Shown piece after piece: positions 35,694-47,394 of a stretch of DNA of 64,000 nucleotides. The translations under genes and the position numbers were made by a program. Where the stretch lies: positions 310,001 to 374,000 of the forward strand of contig JAACJM010000043.1 in the NCBI GenBank assembly GCA_013368315.1. Reading direction: 5' to 3'. Every line of letters begins with the position of its first letter. Position 1 is the first letter of the stretch. Source of the stretch: Tetrapyrgos nigripes. Lineage: Eukaryota > Basidiomycota > Agaricomycetes > Agaricales > Campanellaceae. Under the pieces are notes generated by a model, which saw only the letters and a list, made by a program, of their open reading frames with translations, searched no databases and had not been told where the DNA came from.

Positions 35694-37420
35694 GGCTTTG
35701 TACGAAAGAGACACTGAGGAAGAGGATGAAGTTCTGCTTGGTCCGGAGAGCCTTTTATATCATTAATCGATGCATTTTTGTCATGAGTGTCTGATCGGGG
35801 CTGACCCGACCGCTGACCAAGGGCTGACTGATTGGTAGCGTAGTCGGTTAAGCTAGCAATTGAGAAAGATTGTTCAGCAGACGCCGAGAGACCTTCAAAA
35901 AGTACACGGTAGCCTCATAAGGAACGAGCGCTATTGTTCAATTTGTTGGTAAGCAAAAGCCAGGACACCCAACCCCTATGACGCATAGTTCCAGGCCTTG
36001 AAAAACGGCAAAAGTTACGAAGAGGTCTCTAGGCTTTCTCTCCACACCAGAGCGGACATACTACTTGTCTCTGGCGTGTAACAAGCCTACATATGGACGA
36101 AGACTACTTCTTACACCAACCCGAAGGTTGCCCGTCGGGAATCTCAGTCCCGGGAACGATGTACCCCCAAATTTGGAAATATAGTCCGAGTCGCAAGCAT
36201 CTGTATCGTTCACTTGTACGATTAAGAGCTCCTAGCTCGACTTGACCGGTGACCAGGGGTCCAGCCAATTTCCGATGCGATATAGGGTACATGTGCAAAA
36301 TCTACGGCCAGCCTCATGCTGACAGGGAGCGGTCAATTGAGCTCCCAGCATTGCGTATCAGCTTGTGTCTTCGCTTCAAACATAGACTTGAAGAGAAGTG
36401 ACTGTCTGAAGGAAAATTAGCGACGCCTCTGATTGGATGAAGCCTGCGACGTACCAACATTACCACCCGTCGAAATCCTGCAGCAGAAAACAAACAGTAG
36501 GAAGCTCAATCACACCCATAGGCAGCGGTGCCGGACCCGAGGCTTGTCACTGTAAGAGAGCATTCCCGAAATGACTCCCAAGAGGCCCAAGGAGTAGAAG
36601 GTATATATTATTATAAGAGGCATACATAATTCCGGGTTCCCAGTGGGACATATTAGTTTCCAGTGAGTCGTGCTTTACTACCGTCAGTTGTTCTCACCTG
36701 CCAGTGCTGCAGTGCATCGTCCATTTTGCAATTGACGCGTCTCCGAGCGCCACTCTCTCGAAACGGCGTTCTGATCATGAATGTTGAGCCAGATATGGGG
36801 AAATAACAGTAGACTGGCTTGACTTGAGGTGAATGAGAACAGATGCACTGTGGTGAGCGTCGTTGCACGTGCCTTCACTGACACTCTACACCAAAACCGG
36901 GACTCCAGGCTAGCTTCATCGTAGCACACTTCAACGTTTCCGTCAGGCCTACCCATGATAACGCGAAGAAATCTCACTCTCGATAGGACATACAATTTTA
37001 ATACTCGAATTCCTATCCGAAAGCCATCCTACTCCGGAGCTGGATACGGTCCTGACGCACCTGAAAACTCTGAGAGTCACACCTCCCCGAACGCCCTTTC
37101 TCAACAGGGTTCGTAAAGACAGTCCCAAGCTCAGCATAGGGCGGCCGAAAGTGGATCATACCAACCTTTATTTTACGTCGTTGATAGGCCTGCAGTCGAA
37201 ATCGAAGACGCAGATGAAGTACCGGGATACGTGAAGTTGAAGTTAGTGGACGTTGGTCGGGCATTAGCTTTCCTGGCAGTGGCAGCACACATCTTTTCTT
37301 CTTGCAGTCATCTACAGCCCTCTTTTTCTGCGACTTCCAGAGTATGTGGTCCATTCGATTTCTTGTGTGTAAAAATTTCTCAGTTTCCAACAGAGCTCTT
37401 ACTAGACTTTCGGATCAGCG
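35694..37420. other. Intergenic region with copy B of the direct repeat
   Basis: It lies between the divergently oriented oxidoreductase and MYND gene 2. Only short frames are present besides the repeat at 36401-36600. No gene was recognised. Confidence 0.4.
36401..36600 (+). repeat. Diverged direct repeat, copy B
   Basis: Second copy of the unit at 33772-33990. The two copies flank the oxidoreductase gene in the same orientation. Confidence 0.7.
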
Positions 37421-39148
37421 ATGCCCTACGCAAATCCAGCATGCGATGACTTCATCCCGGACTGTAGTCAACTGCACGAACTGTATGCTCCTCCAGAGTA
37501 TCATCAATTTCGTCTCCCTATCCCCTCGCCCTCATCCGTCGACCCTTCGGACCCGTCTCCTGACATGAAGTTTGTGTTGTCCGCCCTGGGACCTATAGCT
37601 TTCAATGTTAGCGTCCGCAGACCAGGTCAAAGCCAACGTTACAGACTGGCTTTACTCTTGGGATACGAGCGGCACTGGTCACGAGTGTGGAACTGGACTT
37701 CATTTTTGGTCAATCATTTCGTTCTCGGTGATGACCCGGAGACGGAGGAGGGGTTATCCTTTCGGGACGCGCTCTTAGATGTCTTCCCCAAACTCCTAGC
37801 TTTATACTTTGTCGACGGAAGCGGATTTGACGTGACGTACACTCGGTCATTCATGCAGAAACGCTCAGACGTCTTCCCGCTCATCATACAGGTCCTGAGC
37901 TACGCTCTACACTTCTCCCACCCTTCCCTTCACCCGATGCTGACACTGCCACTAGACGTAGCTCTAGCAGCTTCAGGAGAAAAACCTTTGCGCCTTCGCA
38001 ACGCAACCTTCTTGATTCGGTCTCCAGATACCGTCAACCTTCTCTTTTCGTACATTTCGACAGAAATCCAGAAATCAGCGGAGAGCGACTCTTCATATCT
38101 CCAAAACGCATTGAGAACTATATGGTTCCTAACTGAGACCAAACCCGAGCGCAAGTTTTTGTCAGTCTTAATCCTCTCACGCGACGCCATCGGCTGTCTT
38201 GCCTCTTGGTGCAGAACCCTCGTTCTTCCGTCCAGGCTACCAGTGACTGCCTTTGAATCGGAATGTTGCATTGTCGAGGATTCTCTGGATTCTCTTAAAC
38301 ATGTTTTACATGTTCTTTGCTTGTCGACGTCTATGGAACATCACCGCTATCCAGCTATGGCCCTTCTACTTCGTGGAGGTATCATCCAATCCTGGATTTA
38401 CGCCGGTCGCCTCATCTCGTACGACGAGACACGATTAGCTCCACCTCAGGACGAGTATTTCGGTCGGACTGTGGGTAGGATGTTTTTCGAGCTGTTGGGT
38501 GATTTGCCGTCGATGTTGGGGTGTCATAAAATTTTTGGCCTGGTATCGCGGTCGTTAAGGGCTTGTCTGGTTGGTGAAAGCCAGAAAAACCAGACACGGA
38601 GAGAAGCGTTGGAATTTTTCTTGAAGGACAATGTATCGTGTAGTCCGAATCTTACTCACAAGGCACTCGGGGAGCTTTGGGAACGACTCGTGGCTCAGGT
38701 AGCGAAGGTGGAAATGGAGAGAAGGACTTTTGAGCAGCAAGGGCTGGTTGTATGTGGATATCCAAAGGTGAGTGACAGGTCAAGTCCTCTAGAGACGCCC
38801 ACATTGACTCTAATGACTAGTGTCCTCATCGCGGAACCTACATTGGATCCAAGATATATCGTATGCGATGTGCGAGGTGCAAGACAACCGTTTATTGCTC
38901 TCAGTCTTGCCAGAAACGAGATTGGAAGAATGGAAATCATCGTGTCAAATGCAACAGTGCTTACGATGGTGAGTACTGTTCACGGACAGCGAGTGATCAT
39001 TTCGTTTTCTTGTTATTTATCCTAGTTGAAATTTCGCTGACAGAACATCGGTATCTCGTTAGCAGGACTTCTTAAACCTATTCTTTCGGACGTAGACGAG
39101 AAATTTGTGAGTTGGGTAAAAGACCTCCGCCGTATAAGTCCAGAGTGA
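37421..39148 (+). CDS. MYND zinc-finger protein 2
   Basis: Exons 37421-38767, 38821-38968 and 39066-39148 keep frame and give 525 residues. The N-terminal 440 residues are mainly helical and shared with the three paralogs: VDPSDPSPDMKF, RVWNWTSFLVNH, FMQKRSDVFPLI, AMALLLRGGIIQSWIYAG. The C-terminal MYND finger begins at the exon junction (CGYPK|C) and has CARC, YCSQSC and NHRVKC. The last exon reads GLLKPILSDVDEKF. MYND fingers generally bind proline-rich peptides and serve as protein-protein adaptors; no SET domain is present, so methyltransferase activity is not expected. Reading is unbroken. Confidence 0.85.
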
Positions 39149-39963
39149 AGCGAAGGCTCCAGAAACGGCTGTACATATTAGATACTGTACAGTGCACATC
39201 CTTCTACGAAACAGCGTGGCAATCACCGGGATAGTTTTGCTTCAACCAATCTCTGAACAGCATGCCAACGTCTGGGGCCTGAGGGTTGCCTGAGGGCCAA
39301 GAGGCTTCAGAGTTCTTGTCTAATCATAGCGATGGTGCAAGCAAGCCAAAGCTGATTGTTGTGCTATGATGTACTCTTGGAAATTTACGACTTCTTGTCC
39401 ACAGTAGAGTATATATACAGCCCAGGTCCACGAAAACGAAGCGAAAACCTCGCTGGTCAATTCGCAATGCACGTGTTTGACCAGTCGCTAAGTTTGCGAC
39501 GACGACCAATCCTACTTGCTCTCCGTCTTTCAGACAACTTGTTATGCTTCTATCTGCAATGCAACAGCCGTGCTCGAGCTACACCGCCAATTTGCCAGGA
39601 TGTCTAAAGGACGTTTTGACGGCGACTTCGTGACGACGTTGCGCCGAGGTCAATTTGACCTCAGATGATGTCAATTTGACATCCTCATGCCGGAATTAAA
39701 AATGCTCAAATGAGAGCCATGTCCTGAGGACCTCAGCCGGGAGGTCGTAGATACATCAGTTAGATATCCATGTAATGTCTTCAGAATACTCTCAGAGAGA
39801 GCTTTCGCCACTATCCGGAATGATTGACATGTCACGCAATTGTCACAGCGTCACATTCCACATGTTGCCAGCACATATCAGACGATAACCACGACGATTG
39901 CGACGCAAACAGCTGCTCAAGCATGTATTCATCACAATGGGCTACTATTACTTCTACTATACC
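39149..39963. other. Spacer with two tandem near-palindromes
   Basis: No gene was seen. Two adjacent 17-base near-palindromes occur at 39646-39662 (GAGGTCAATTTGACCTC) and 39667-39683 (GATGTCAATTTGACATC), sharing the core GTCAATTTGAC. Confidence 0.5.
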
Positions 39964-41338
39964 CTAATTCTGAGCCATCTCAACTACAACTTTACCAGCT
40001 TGTTGGTTCACTGTCATCAACCAATCCTCCAGTTCTGACACAGAGACCAAGTTGGCATTCGCTGTAGCTTCCGCAGCCACTGGATACTCCTCTCGGTCGT
40101 CGCTCAGCACCACCTCAAAGAACCTGTATTGTATAACTAGTGAGTATCAATGTTTATGACCAAGACCAACACTCACAATTGTTGTTTAGCCGGCTCGGGG
40201 AACTGTGCTCTCATCTCGACCAGTTTCTTGTCAATCTCCACCCACCAGGTGTCGTCCTTTGCCGATTTCCCTTCCTTCTCAGGTGAACCTCTCTCTGGCT
40301 GGGTCCGATGTTCTTTCGCCGTTTTCCGCTGCACAAGGATCAGGGACAATTGCCAAGTATGGAATATAGGTACTCACCAGCCGTGCAATCTGCATGTACA
40401 AAGGCAGGGTTGCCTTAGCATGAGTACCCTGGATGCATTTACTAACCAATGTCGCGATGTCGAGCTCGGAGGTAAGACTGTTGATGATCTGGCACCCGTA
40501 TAAGTGTACTAACCGGTTTTCAGTACTATTTGTGCTTACCTCACTCTTCAGTCTGTAACGAGCATCTGTTGCGGCCTTGATGATAATGCTCTCCACCAAA
40601 TTACACCGACCAGTCTCTTGAGCCTTGGGTAAGTCCTGAATGTTGAGTTGTCACATGGTTTGCTTTAACTGTAGTTAGTGCATTGCAGGTATCAGAGACC
40701 GCAATTATGGACACTGACCAAGACATTACTGGGAAGTTTGGAGCTTCGGTACGAGGTCAATGATGGGGACAGAATAGTAAGTTTTGTGTAATCCTTGATG
40801 GATTCCTGTTGATGTGAAGTTGACATGGCTCCAGGATGGTTGGCCAAGAGAGACTCACCTTCAATGTGTCCGGAACACGATATTTTGTGTCCTTCTCATG
40901 TATCATCTTGTTCAGCTTGTCCCGACATTCTAAGTTCACCACTAGCAGGCAGTAGAGTCCTTCCATAGGATTTGCATTCTGCCCATACTGCTGTCAGTGT
41001 CTTTGTTCCCAATTGTTTCAACGCTGACTCACTTTCATAAAGGCTTCAGCCTCATTGTCCGACTCGGTGGACAGATTTTTTTGCCTCTTGAATTCTCGGG
41101 CTTGTTCCAGGGTGAACGGAGCTGCAGCAATGGTCAGCGCAGTGGCAGATACCTCGGAATCATTTTCAAATTCGCTTCGGGTACGGATGGTGCTGTGAGA
41201 GGCAGATCCCTCAGCCGGGTTTTGGAGAATGGGGTCTAAGGAAGAGTCTGCGCTTGGTCCAGTTTGGGTGGAAAGCCTGCGGTCATACAGAGCCTGTACC
41301 CTGGCCTCGATGCTGTTCGAAGTTTGTGAAGAGTCCAT
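39964..41338 (-). CDS. Small unknown gene divergent from the large transposase-like gene
   Basis: ATG 41338 starts MDSSQTSNSIEARVQAL; the first exon ends near 41030 after the motif FTLEQAREFKRQKNL. Further exons read PMEGLYCLLVVNLECRDKLNK (about 40870-40970), VESIIIKAATDARYRLKSE (about 40540-40600), DIATLVSKCIQGTHAKATLPLYMQIARL (about 40385-40470), TWWVEIDKKLVEMRAQFPEPAKQQ (about 40180-40250) and a final exon ending VVVEMAQN at 39964. GT-AG introns join them. I do not recognise the family, though similar proteins seem to accompany the same large partner in other mushrooms (from memory, unverified). It lies only 135 bp from the divergent start at 41474, so they probably share a promoter. No zinc finger or catalytic motif was seen. 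Confidence 0.65.
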
Positions 41339-43225
41339 GGTGGGTGGAATAACGGATGAGGTTGGACTTAGTTGAAAAAATTTTGTTTTAGTGTTATGTA
41401 AGCCCCAGGTCAGGTGAATGGATTTACGCGCCCTCTGGACGCGTCGTTTTTCTTCTCGTCTTTTCTCTGTGTCATGGGTCGTGGCAGAAAAACAAAAAAC
41501 GACAGCCTTGGGGCAGGTGAGTTCCTGACTAAATGCAATGCTGACCGTTTTTGCTGTGTCTTTTGGGGTGAGTTGATCCTACTGATTTTTTTGTTCACAG
41601 ATGCGCGTCATCATCCGGTTACAGGGCAGATCTCTTGCAATGTCTGTGAGACCGCTTATATTGAACTGGCCAACTGGATGCAAGAAGTCAGCTATCGGAA
41701 GTCTCACCTGACAAGCAAGAAACATTTGGACGCAGTTACGATACTCGCTGAGCAAGACCGGAACCGTAAAATGGCCCAGCAGCAATACCAGCACTTGTAC
41801 AATGCTCCGCCGATATCTCTTACAGATAACTTGATCCCAGTGCCGACTCCGCTACCACACTGGGGGTCGTCCTCTAGTTTTGACATCAATGGACTTTGTG
41901 ACACAGATTTTCAGCTGACTCCGGAAGAGGCTGCTGCTTATTTTCCCCCTGTTGAGAGTCCAGAGCATCAACAGTCCCAACAGGAAACATTCATCCAACA
42001 AGAGCTGGAAAGGCTTCGGTTTATGGCTTTGGAAGATGGCTTCATTGGAGATCAAGACGACACGGTACCAGTTCTTGTGCAAGAATTTCAGTCTCTAGGT
42101 AAGCTTCAGATCATTATGGTCTGTCATTTCATGACCTTTCTTCCTTCAGGAATGGAGCCTGACGAAGGTGATTGTGATCAATTTGTCAAGACACTCACCG
42201 GAGTCAAGAATAATCCAGATTATGCCCCTTACGAAAGTAAAACAGTATGTGTTGTGTGCTCTAATGCTGGTTATGTACTACTCGCTCATAGTTATATATT
42301 CACAGATGTGTTATCTGGATCTCCTTGACAACCTTCCTTGTCTACGTCTCTCATCAAGTCAAATGAAAATGATTCTGTGGATAATGCGAGAATGTGGAGC
42401 GAAAGATGTACCATGCTATTCTCAGCTCCAAGAAACACAGAAGCGCATTCGTCAGCTTTGCGGAGTTTCGGTCACACCCCATACCTCTGACCTTGGAAAC
42501 ATTTTCTATACCACGGACGTGCGTGATTTGATCGCAAGAGTCTGTTTTCACATTGTTGCATACCCGAGTGTCATGCTGACCACCCATTAGGACCTCGCCA
42601 ATCCTGAAGTGGCCCCACACATCCAGCTCTATCCAGAAGACAAGGGTAAAGGCCCAATATCAGAGACCTGGCAGGTTCCTGGTGGTTGTTGGCATGAGTT
42701 GCCTTTAGATCATCTTCCCCCATCAATCCTTGTCAATGAAAAGCGTTTCTATATACATGAAATTGCGCAACTCCGTGATGGGTCTTGGTTCATACCTTTA
42801 TTATGGCTGGTCTTCCAAAGAAGAACGTGTGCTGATGGTTATCGTGTTATAATTTCGGAAGAGGTGGGTCCGTAAAATTCTTGGGATCTTCATGTTTCTC
42901 ATCTGTTCAACAGCGTCTTCTGGTGGTGCATGACAACGCTACAGTTCGCATTGATGTTGCGGAGCTCTGTATGACCCATGAAGAGTTGACTCAAGTACAT
43001 GGGCCGCTGCGATTCCATGGTAAACATTTTTCCTGATTCCATACCAAATTTATACAGCTTACTGGGGCCCAACGCAGACTGTCATGCCGAGTTTGCAGCT
43101 CGGATTCCCAACATCAATCGTCAAATTGACAACAGCGAAGACTTGTATACCATCTGGGTTCCGCTTTGGGCTGATGATGTATCTGGAGCTGTCTCAAAGC
43201 AATATCAGAAACATATGAATGTTTA

Positions 43226-43435
43226 CAGTGGGTCAAAAAATTGTCCACATGTTTCGCATTTTTGGAAAGATTGCCAATTTAAGCAATACTGAGTAGAGAT
43301 ATTGAAATGTGGTCAGTGATGGGCAGAACGCCCTTGATAAGAGCGACAATAATCTGTTTTATTTGTCCTATTTGGCTCAAAACTCATGGAGATATGATTG
43401 ATTTAAAATGGTATGTCATTTGGACAATTTTTTGA
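43226..43435. repeat. Left terminal inverted repeat of Tc1 copy 2 (210 bp)
   Basis: Pairs with 44643-44852 over the whole 210 bases with a few mismatches. The core TCAAAAAATTGTCCA is at the outer end and its inverse at the inner end of the same arm. Confidence 0.92.
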
Positions 43436-43595
43436 GTTGCCACTTCAAAATCAGTATTGTAACTATGTGATGTCTCATAGATGACATCATAAGTGGAGTT
43501 GTACAATGATGCAATGGCTACATCATAATGATATCATAGCTGCCAGCTGGACCATATATAAGGGCATCCAGTTGTTCTATAGCCCTCATCAAATC

Positions 43596-44612
43596 ATGAG
43601 ACCCATCACATCCACCCAGAAAGACAATATCCTCTCTCTCCTCCAAACTTCTGCTTCATCCAGGGAAATCTCTGCTAAAACTGGGGTATCCAAGTCAAAG
43701 ATTGCTTCTCTGGCCAAAGAGATGTATCCTGACAAGGAGAACCATCAAGCAGGGCATCCTAGAAAGCTGTCTACCACTGATGAACATGCTGCTATCCAAC
43801 AAATCAACACTGGCAAAGCTGAAAATGCTACAGAAGTGGCCAGAAACATCAATCCCCTCCTTGACCAACCTGTCTCCACCCAAACCATTCGAAATTCCCT
43901 TCTCAGGCATGATGTGGACACATCTAAAACGAAGAAGAAGCCCAAACTCACTGCAGCTCACAGGAAGGCTCGTTTAAACTTTGCACAGAAGTACAGAAAC
44001 TGGACTGTGGATGACTGGAAAAGGGTTATTTGGTCAGATGAGACTAAAATCAATCGATATGGGTCAGATGGACAGCAGTATGTGTGGGGGAGGAAGGGTG
44101 AATCCTTGGGAGAGAGAAATGTGGTGGAAACAGTCAAATTTGGAGGAGGAAATATCATGGTGTGGGGATGTATGGGGTGGGAAGGAGTTGGAAACATGGC
44201 AGAGGTGGAGGGCAGGATGAATGCAGAGCAGTATGTGGACATTTTGGAGAACAACCTTCTGGAGAGCATGGATATTTTGGGTGTTGATCCAGAGGTGGCC
44301 ATTTTTCAGCAAGACAATGATCCTAAACACAAGTCAAAACTGGCCACCAAGTGGTTTGAAGACAACAACATCCATTGCATGAGCTGGCCTGCTCAATCTC
44401 CTGACCTGAACCCCATTGAACACCTCTGGACAACCCTCAAACACAAGCTCAATGGATATGACACAGCACCCTCTGGAGTTTGGGAAATATGGGACAGAGC
44501 AGCTGAAAAGTGGGATGAAATCACAGAAGAAGATTGTCAGAAATTGATCAGGAGCATGCCTAGAAGGATTGAGGCTGTGTTGAAGGCCAAAGGAGGGCAT
44601 ACCAAGTACTGA
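43596..44612 (+). CDS. Tc1/mariner DD34E transposase (copy 2)
   Basis: Same 338-residue protein as at 314-1330 with the same start argument (TATA box at 43555-43562). D148, D240 and E275 are kept. Two substitutions are visible: R54H, turning the GRPR linker into GHPR, and R64H. The linker arginines contact the DNA minor groove in related paired-type transposases, so this copy may bind its repeats less well. The frame is otherwise open and could be expressed. Confidence 0.93.
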   Translation: MRPITSTQKDNILSLLQTSASSREISAKTGVSKSKIASLAKEMYPDKENHQAGHPRKLSTTDEHAAIQQINTGKAENATEVARNINPLLDQPVSTQTIRNSLLRHDVDTSKTKKKPKLTAAHRKARLNFAQKYRNWTVDDWKRVIWSDETKINRYGSDGQQYVWGRKGESLGERNVVETVKFGGGNIMVWGCMGWEGVGNMAEVEGRMNAEQYVDILENNLLESMDILGVDPEVAIFQQDNDPKHKSKLATKWFEDNNIHCMSWPAQSPDLNPIEHLWTTLKHKLNGYDTAPSGVWEIWDRAAEKWDEITEEDCQKLIRSMPRRIEAVLKAKGGHTKY

Positions 44613-44642
44613 GCTAGCACTTTCTGTATTTTCACTTGCATG

Positions 44643-44852
44643 TCAAAAAATTGTCCAAATGACATACCATTTTAAATCAGTCATATCTCCATGAGTTTTA
44701 AGCCAAATAAGACAAAACAGACAGAATATTGTAGCGTTTATCAAGGGCTTTCTGCCCATCACTGACCACATTTTAATATCTCTACTCAGTATTGCTTAAA
44801 TTGGCAATCTTTCCAAAAATGCGAAACATGTGGACAATTTTTTGACCCACTG
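44643..44852. repeat. Right terminal inverted repeat of Tc1 copy 2 (210 bp)
   Basis: Inverse partner of 43226-43435. Confidence 0.92.
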
Positions 44853-47394
44853 TATATGCTCAATGCTAATCTACCAGGAATACTCTTGCACCAGGAGTAT
44901 TTTGTCAGGTTTGTGTCTACTTCACCATCGGCAAGTGCCCTTGAGCTCCTGAAACCAATCACGAAACAAATCAAGTGAGTTGTGCTCTCATCTCCTGAAA
45001 ATTGATCACTGAAAATGGCACTAGAAGTACTCACAAGCAGCCCATTCGCAGCTTCAACATAGCAACACAACGGCCGTGTGGTGCTCAACTGCAAGTGCCC
45101 GACCTTCCTGCAGATAACCCCCAACAATCAGAGGAGAGCTCACACATTGGACACCAAGGGTTATGCAAGTGTCGTGAGTGTTTTCCCAACGGCGAAAACG
45201 GTTTCCGGGCCACAGTTGAAGGATACACCAATTTTTACAAGGTACGAGAAAATGATGCAGTTTTCAATCTTTTGACATGTGCTGAATTATTTGCACCAGG
45301 CTGGGGCGTCTCGAAATGTCACCGAAATACGTTCCTGTGTCCTTGAACAGCTACGTCTGGCAACTTACGGGGTTGAGTCACATGTTGATGAGCTTCAGAA
45401 GAAAACCGGTACCAAGGACAAGATTGCCCAGCATTGGATTGATATCCTCATACCGAAAGCATGCGTTATGCAGGCAGAGCAACCCGATAAATCCAAGGAT
45501 ACAATTTCAGAGGAGCTTCTACAGTGGCTTGGAACACAGACAGACCAGCCATACAACTGCCTTCTTGATGTGGACCGTAAGTTATTCCAATTTATGTCTT
45601 CTCAATTTCAAGACTTATCTATTCTCGGTAGACCTGAACCCATCCCGAGACACACTTGTAGAAATTCTGCACACCATCCTTCTTGGTACTGAAAAGTACA
45701 AGTGGCATGGTTTACATTCGCCTTGGACCGAACAACAGCAGAGCTTGTTTACGGTTCGGTTACAGAGTACCAATACAGATGGTCTCCTCGTTCCTCCCAT
45801 CTGCGCAGCTTATATGATGCAATACAGGAATGGTCTTATTGGAAAGCATTTTAAAATGTTGATGCAAGCACTGATATTTCATGTGGCAGATCTAGTTGAC
45901 GCTAATCAACTTGACCTTGTCAAAGCAACTGGCGAGCTTGGTGCACATGTTTGGATGAGTACCATCGATGACCTGGATATGTACCTGGTATGTCGAGCGG
46001 AGCTTCTTCTGATATAACGTTCTGAACAACAGTATAGGAGGATCTCGAGGTTCTGATTGGGAATGTACTTGACGCATTTGCAAACATTGACCCCTCAAAA
46101 ATCCTTATCAAAATCAAGCTTCACGTACTCACTCATCTTCCGCGACACATCCGCCGCCGTGGACATGCCGTCAGGTTTGCGACAGAGATATTTGAATGCT
46201 TTAATGCTATCTTCCGTATGTGTTCAGTTCTCAGCAACCACCAGGCACCAAGTCGTGACATTGCGGTCAAGTTTGCTGATCTGGATCGAGTCAAACATGT
46301 GTTCAGTGGAGGGTTTTGGAAAGATGAGAACAGGAAATGGGTGCAGGGTGGTAAAGAGGTGCAGACCCTACTGCGGCGCTCACCTCTCCTTCAAAAGCAT
46401 TTGGGTTGGTGCCCCAAGCCAGTATGGGTCACCGGGTTTATGAAAGCTGTGCCTCATAAAAAGGCCGTCCTTTACTCCCTTGCTGATACACTAGCCCCTC
46501 AAGCTTCCAACCCATCAGGAATCATCATCCACGGCAACTCGGAGTGGTTAGATGCAGTTTATGTGACTGCAGTTACCGGGGATCAGTGCCGTGTTGGCTC
46601 ATTTGCAGTATTCCGGGTTCAAACCATTGTGAGTAGCATTGGCTTCAGGATTGTGTTGTGTCTCATATCCTTAAAATCATAGATGGATGAATCCTCCTCT
46701 GCGCTATTTGGACGAATTGTCCAGTTGCTAATGCCGAGTCGTAAATCAGAGCAGGGTATTCTGGTAATCGAGGAGTTTGAAGTCAGCGAAGCCCTGCACC
46801 CCAAGTATGGAATGCCCGTAGCATCTCCTGCTGGCGTTACACAACCCAAATATGTTCTTCTTCCCTCACAAGTCCGTTACTTTGATATTTATCATGTGAA
46901 TCATCACTGACATTTCTTGTTTTTAGGCCGTCCAGTTTATCGTCAATGTACAGCATGACTGTCGTGCATCCGACTGTCAGGCTTCAAAGACAATGCCTAA
47001 ACGACAAGAACGGCAAGATTCTGGTGCTGTTGTACGCGTCATCGTTCACAACGATGACCGCCACTTCATTATCAACACACATGCACTGCATAACGCCGCA
47101 CTTCTTCGAAAGTTCCTTCCACAATATCTTACTGTTCCCAGGCCATTATATGCTGACCGACCAGCAAGACATCGAGCCCTAGCAGAAGAACTGGTTGTCA
47201 AGCAGGCTGAGAAGGCTGAGGAAACCAAGAGAAAAACAGCGGAGACGAAAAAGAAAAAGAAGCTGGCGAAGGAAGCTGCAGCTGCCCAAGCAAATGGACC
47301 TCAGGATACAGGATAAGACGACGGTGTAGAGAAAGTAACATAATTTTGTTGGGCATTCGTAGCACTATACACCTTGGAAATTTACTATTCTCAT

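Larger units (their letters stand above)
43226..44852 (+). mobile_element. Tc1/mariner transposon, copy 2, complete (1627 bp)
   Basis: Ends CAGTGGGTCAAAAAATTG and its inverse, flanked by TA at 43224-43225 and 44853-44854. It is inserted in the coding sequence of the large transposase-like gene. Two of the five differences from copy 1 are G-to-A changes at CpG sites inside the transposase. Confidence 0.97.
41474..47316 (+). pseudogene. Large transposase-like gene interrupted by Tc1 copy 2
   Basis: Multi-exon gene from ATG 41474 (MGRGRKTKNDSLGA) to TAA 47314. It has a CNVC...H...H zinc-finger-like start (about 41640-41730) and an acidic segment. Then come YLDLLDNLPCLRLS and MILWIMRECG (42310-42410), WVPLWADDVSG (about 43160-43190), EYFVRFVSTSPSAS (about 44890-44940), HIGHQGLCKCREC (about 45150-45180), DTLVEILHTILLGTEKYKWH (about 45650-45710) and EIFECFNAIFRMCSVLSNH (46190-46250). 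A Lys/Glu-rich tail closes it. The order D motif, Cys cluster, ILHT-LLG parallels CMC/Plavaka transposases, so I infer a transposase. The Tc1 element sits at a TA in a tyrosine codon; removing it and one TA restores HMNVYMLNANLPG in frame. No other lesion was found. Confidence 0.75.

Noticed and set aside
36653..37390. Minus-strand frames considered as remains of another MYND copy
   Set aside because: No family motif (IWSW, LRGG or a zinc finger) could be found.
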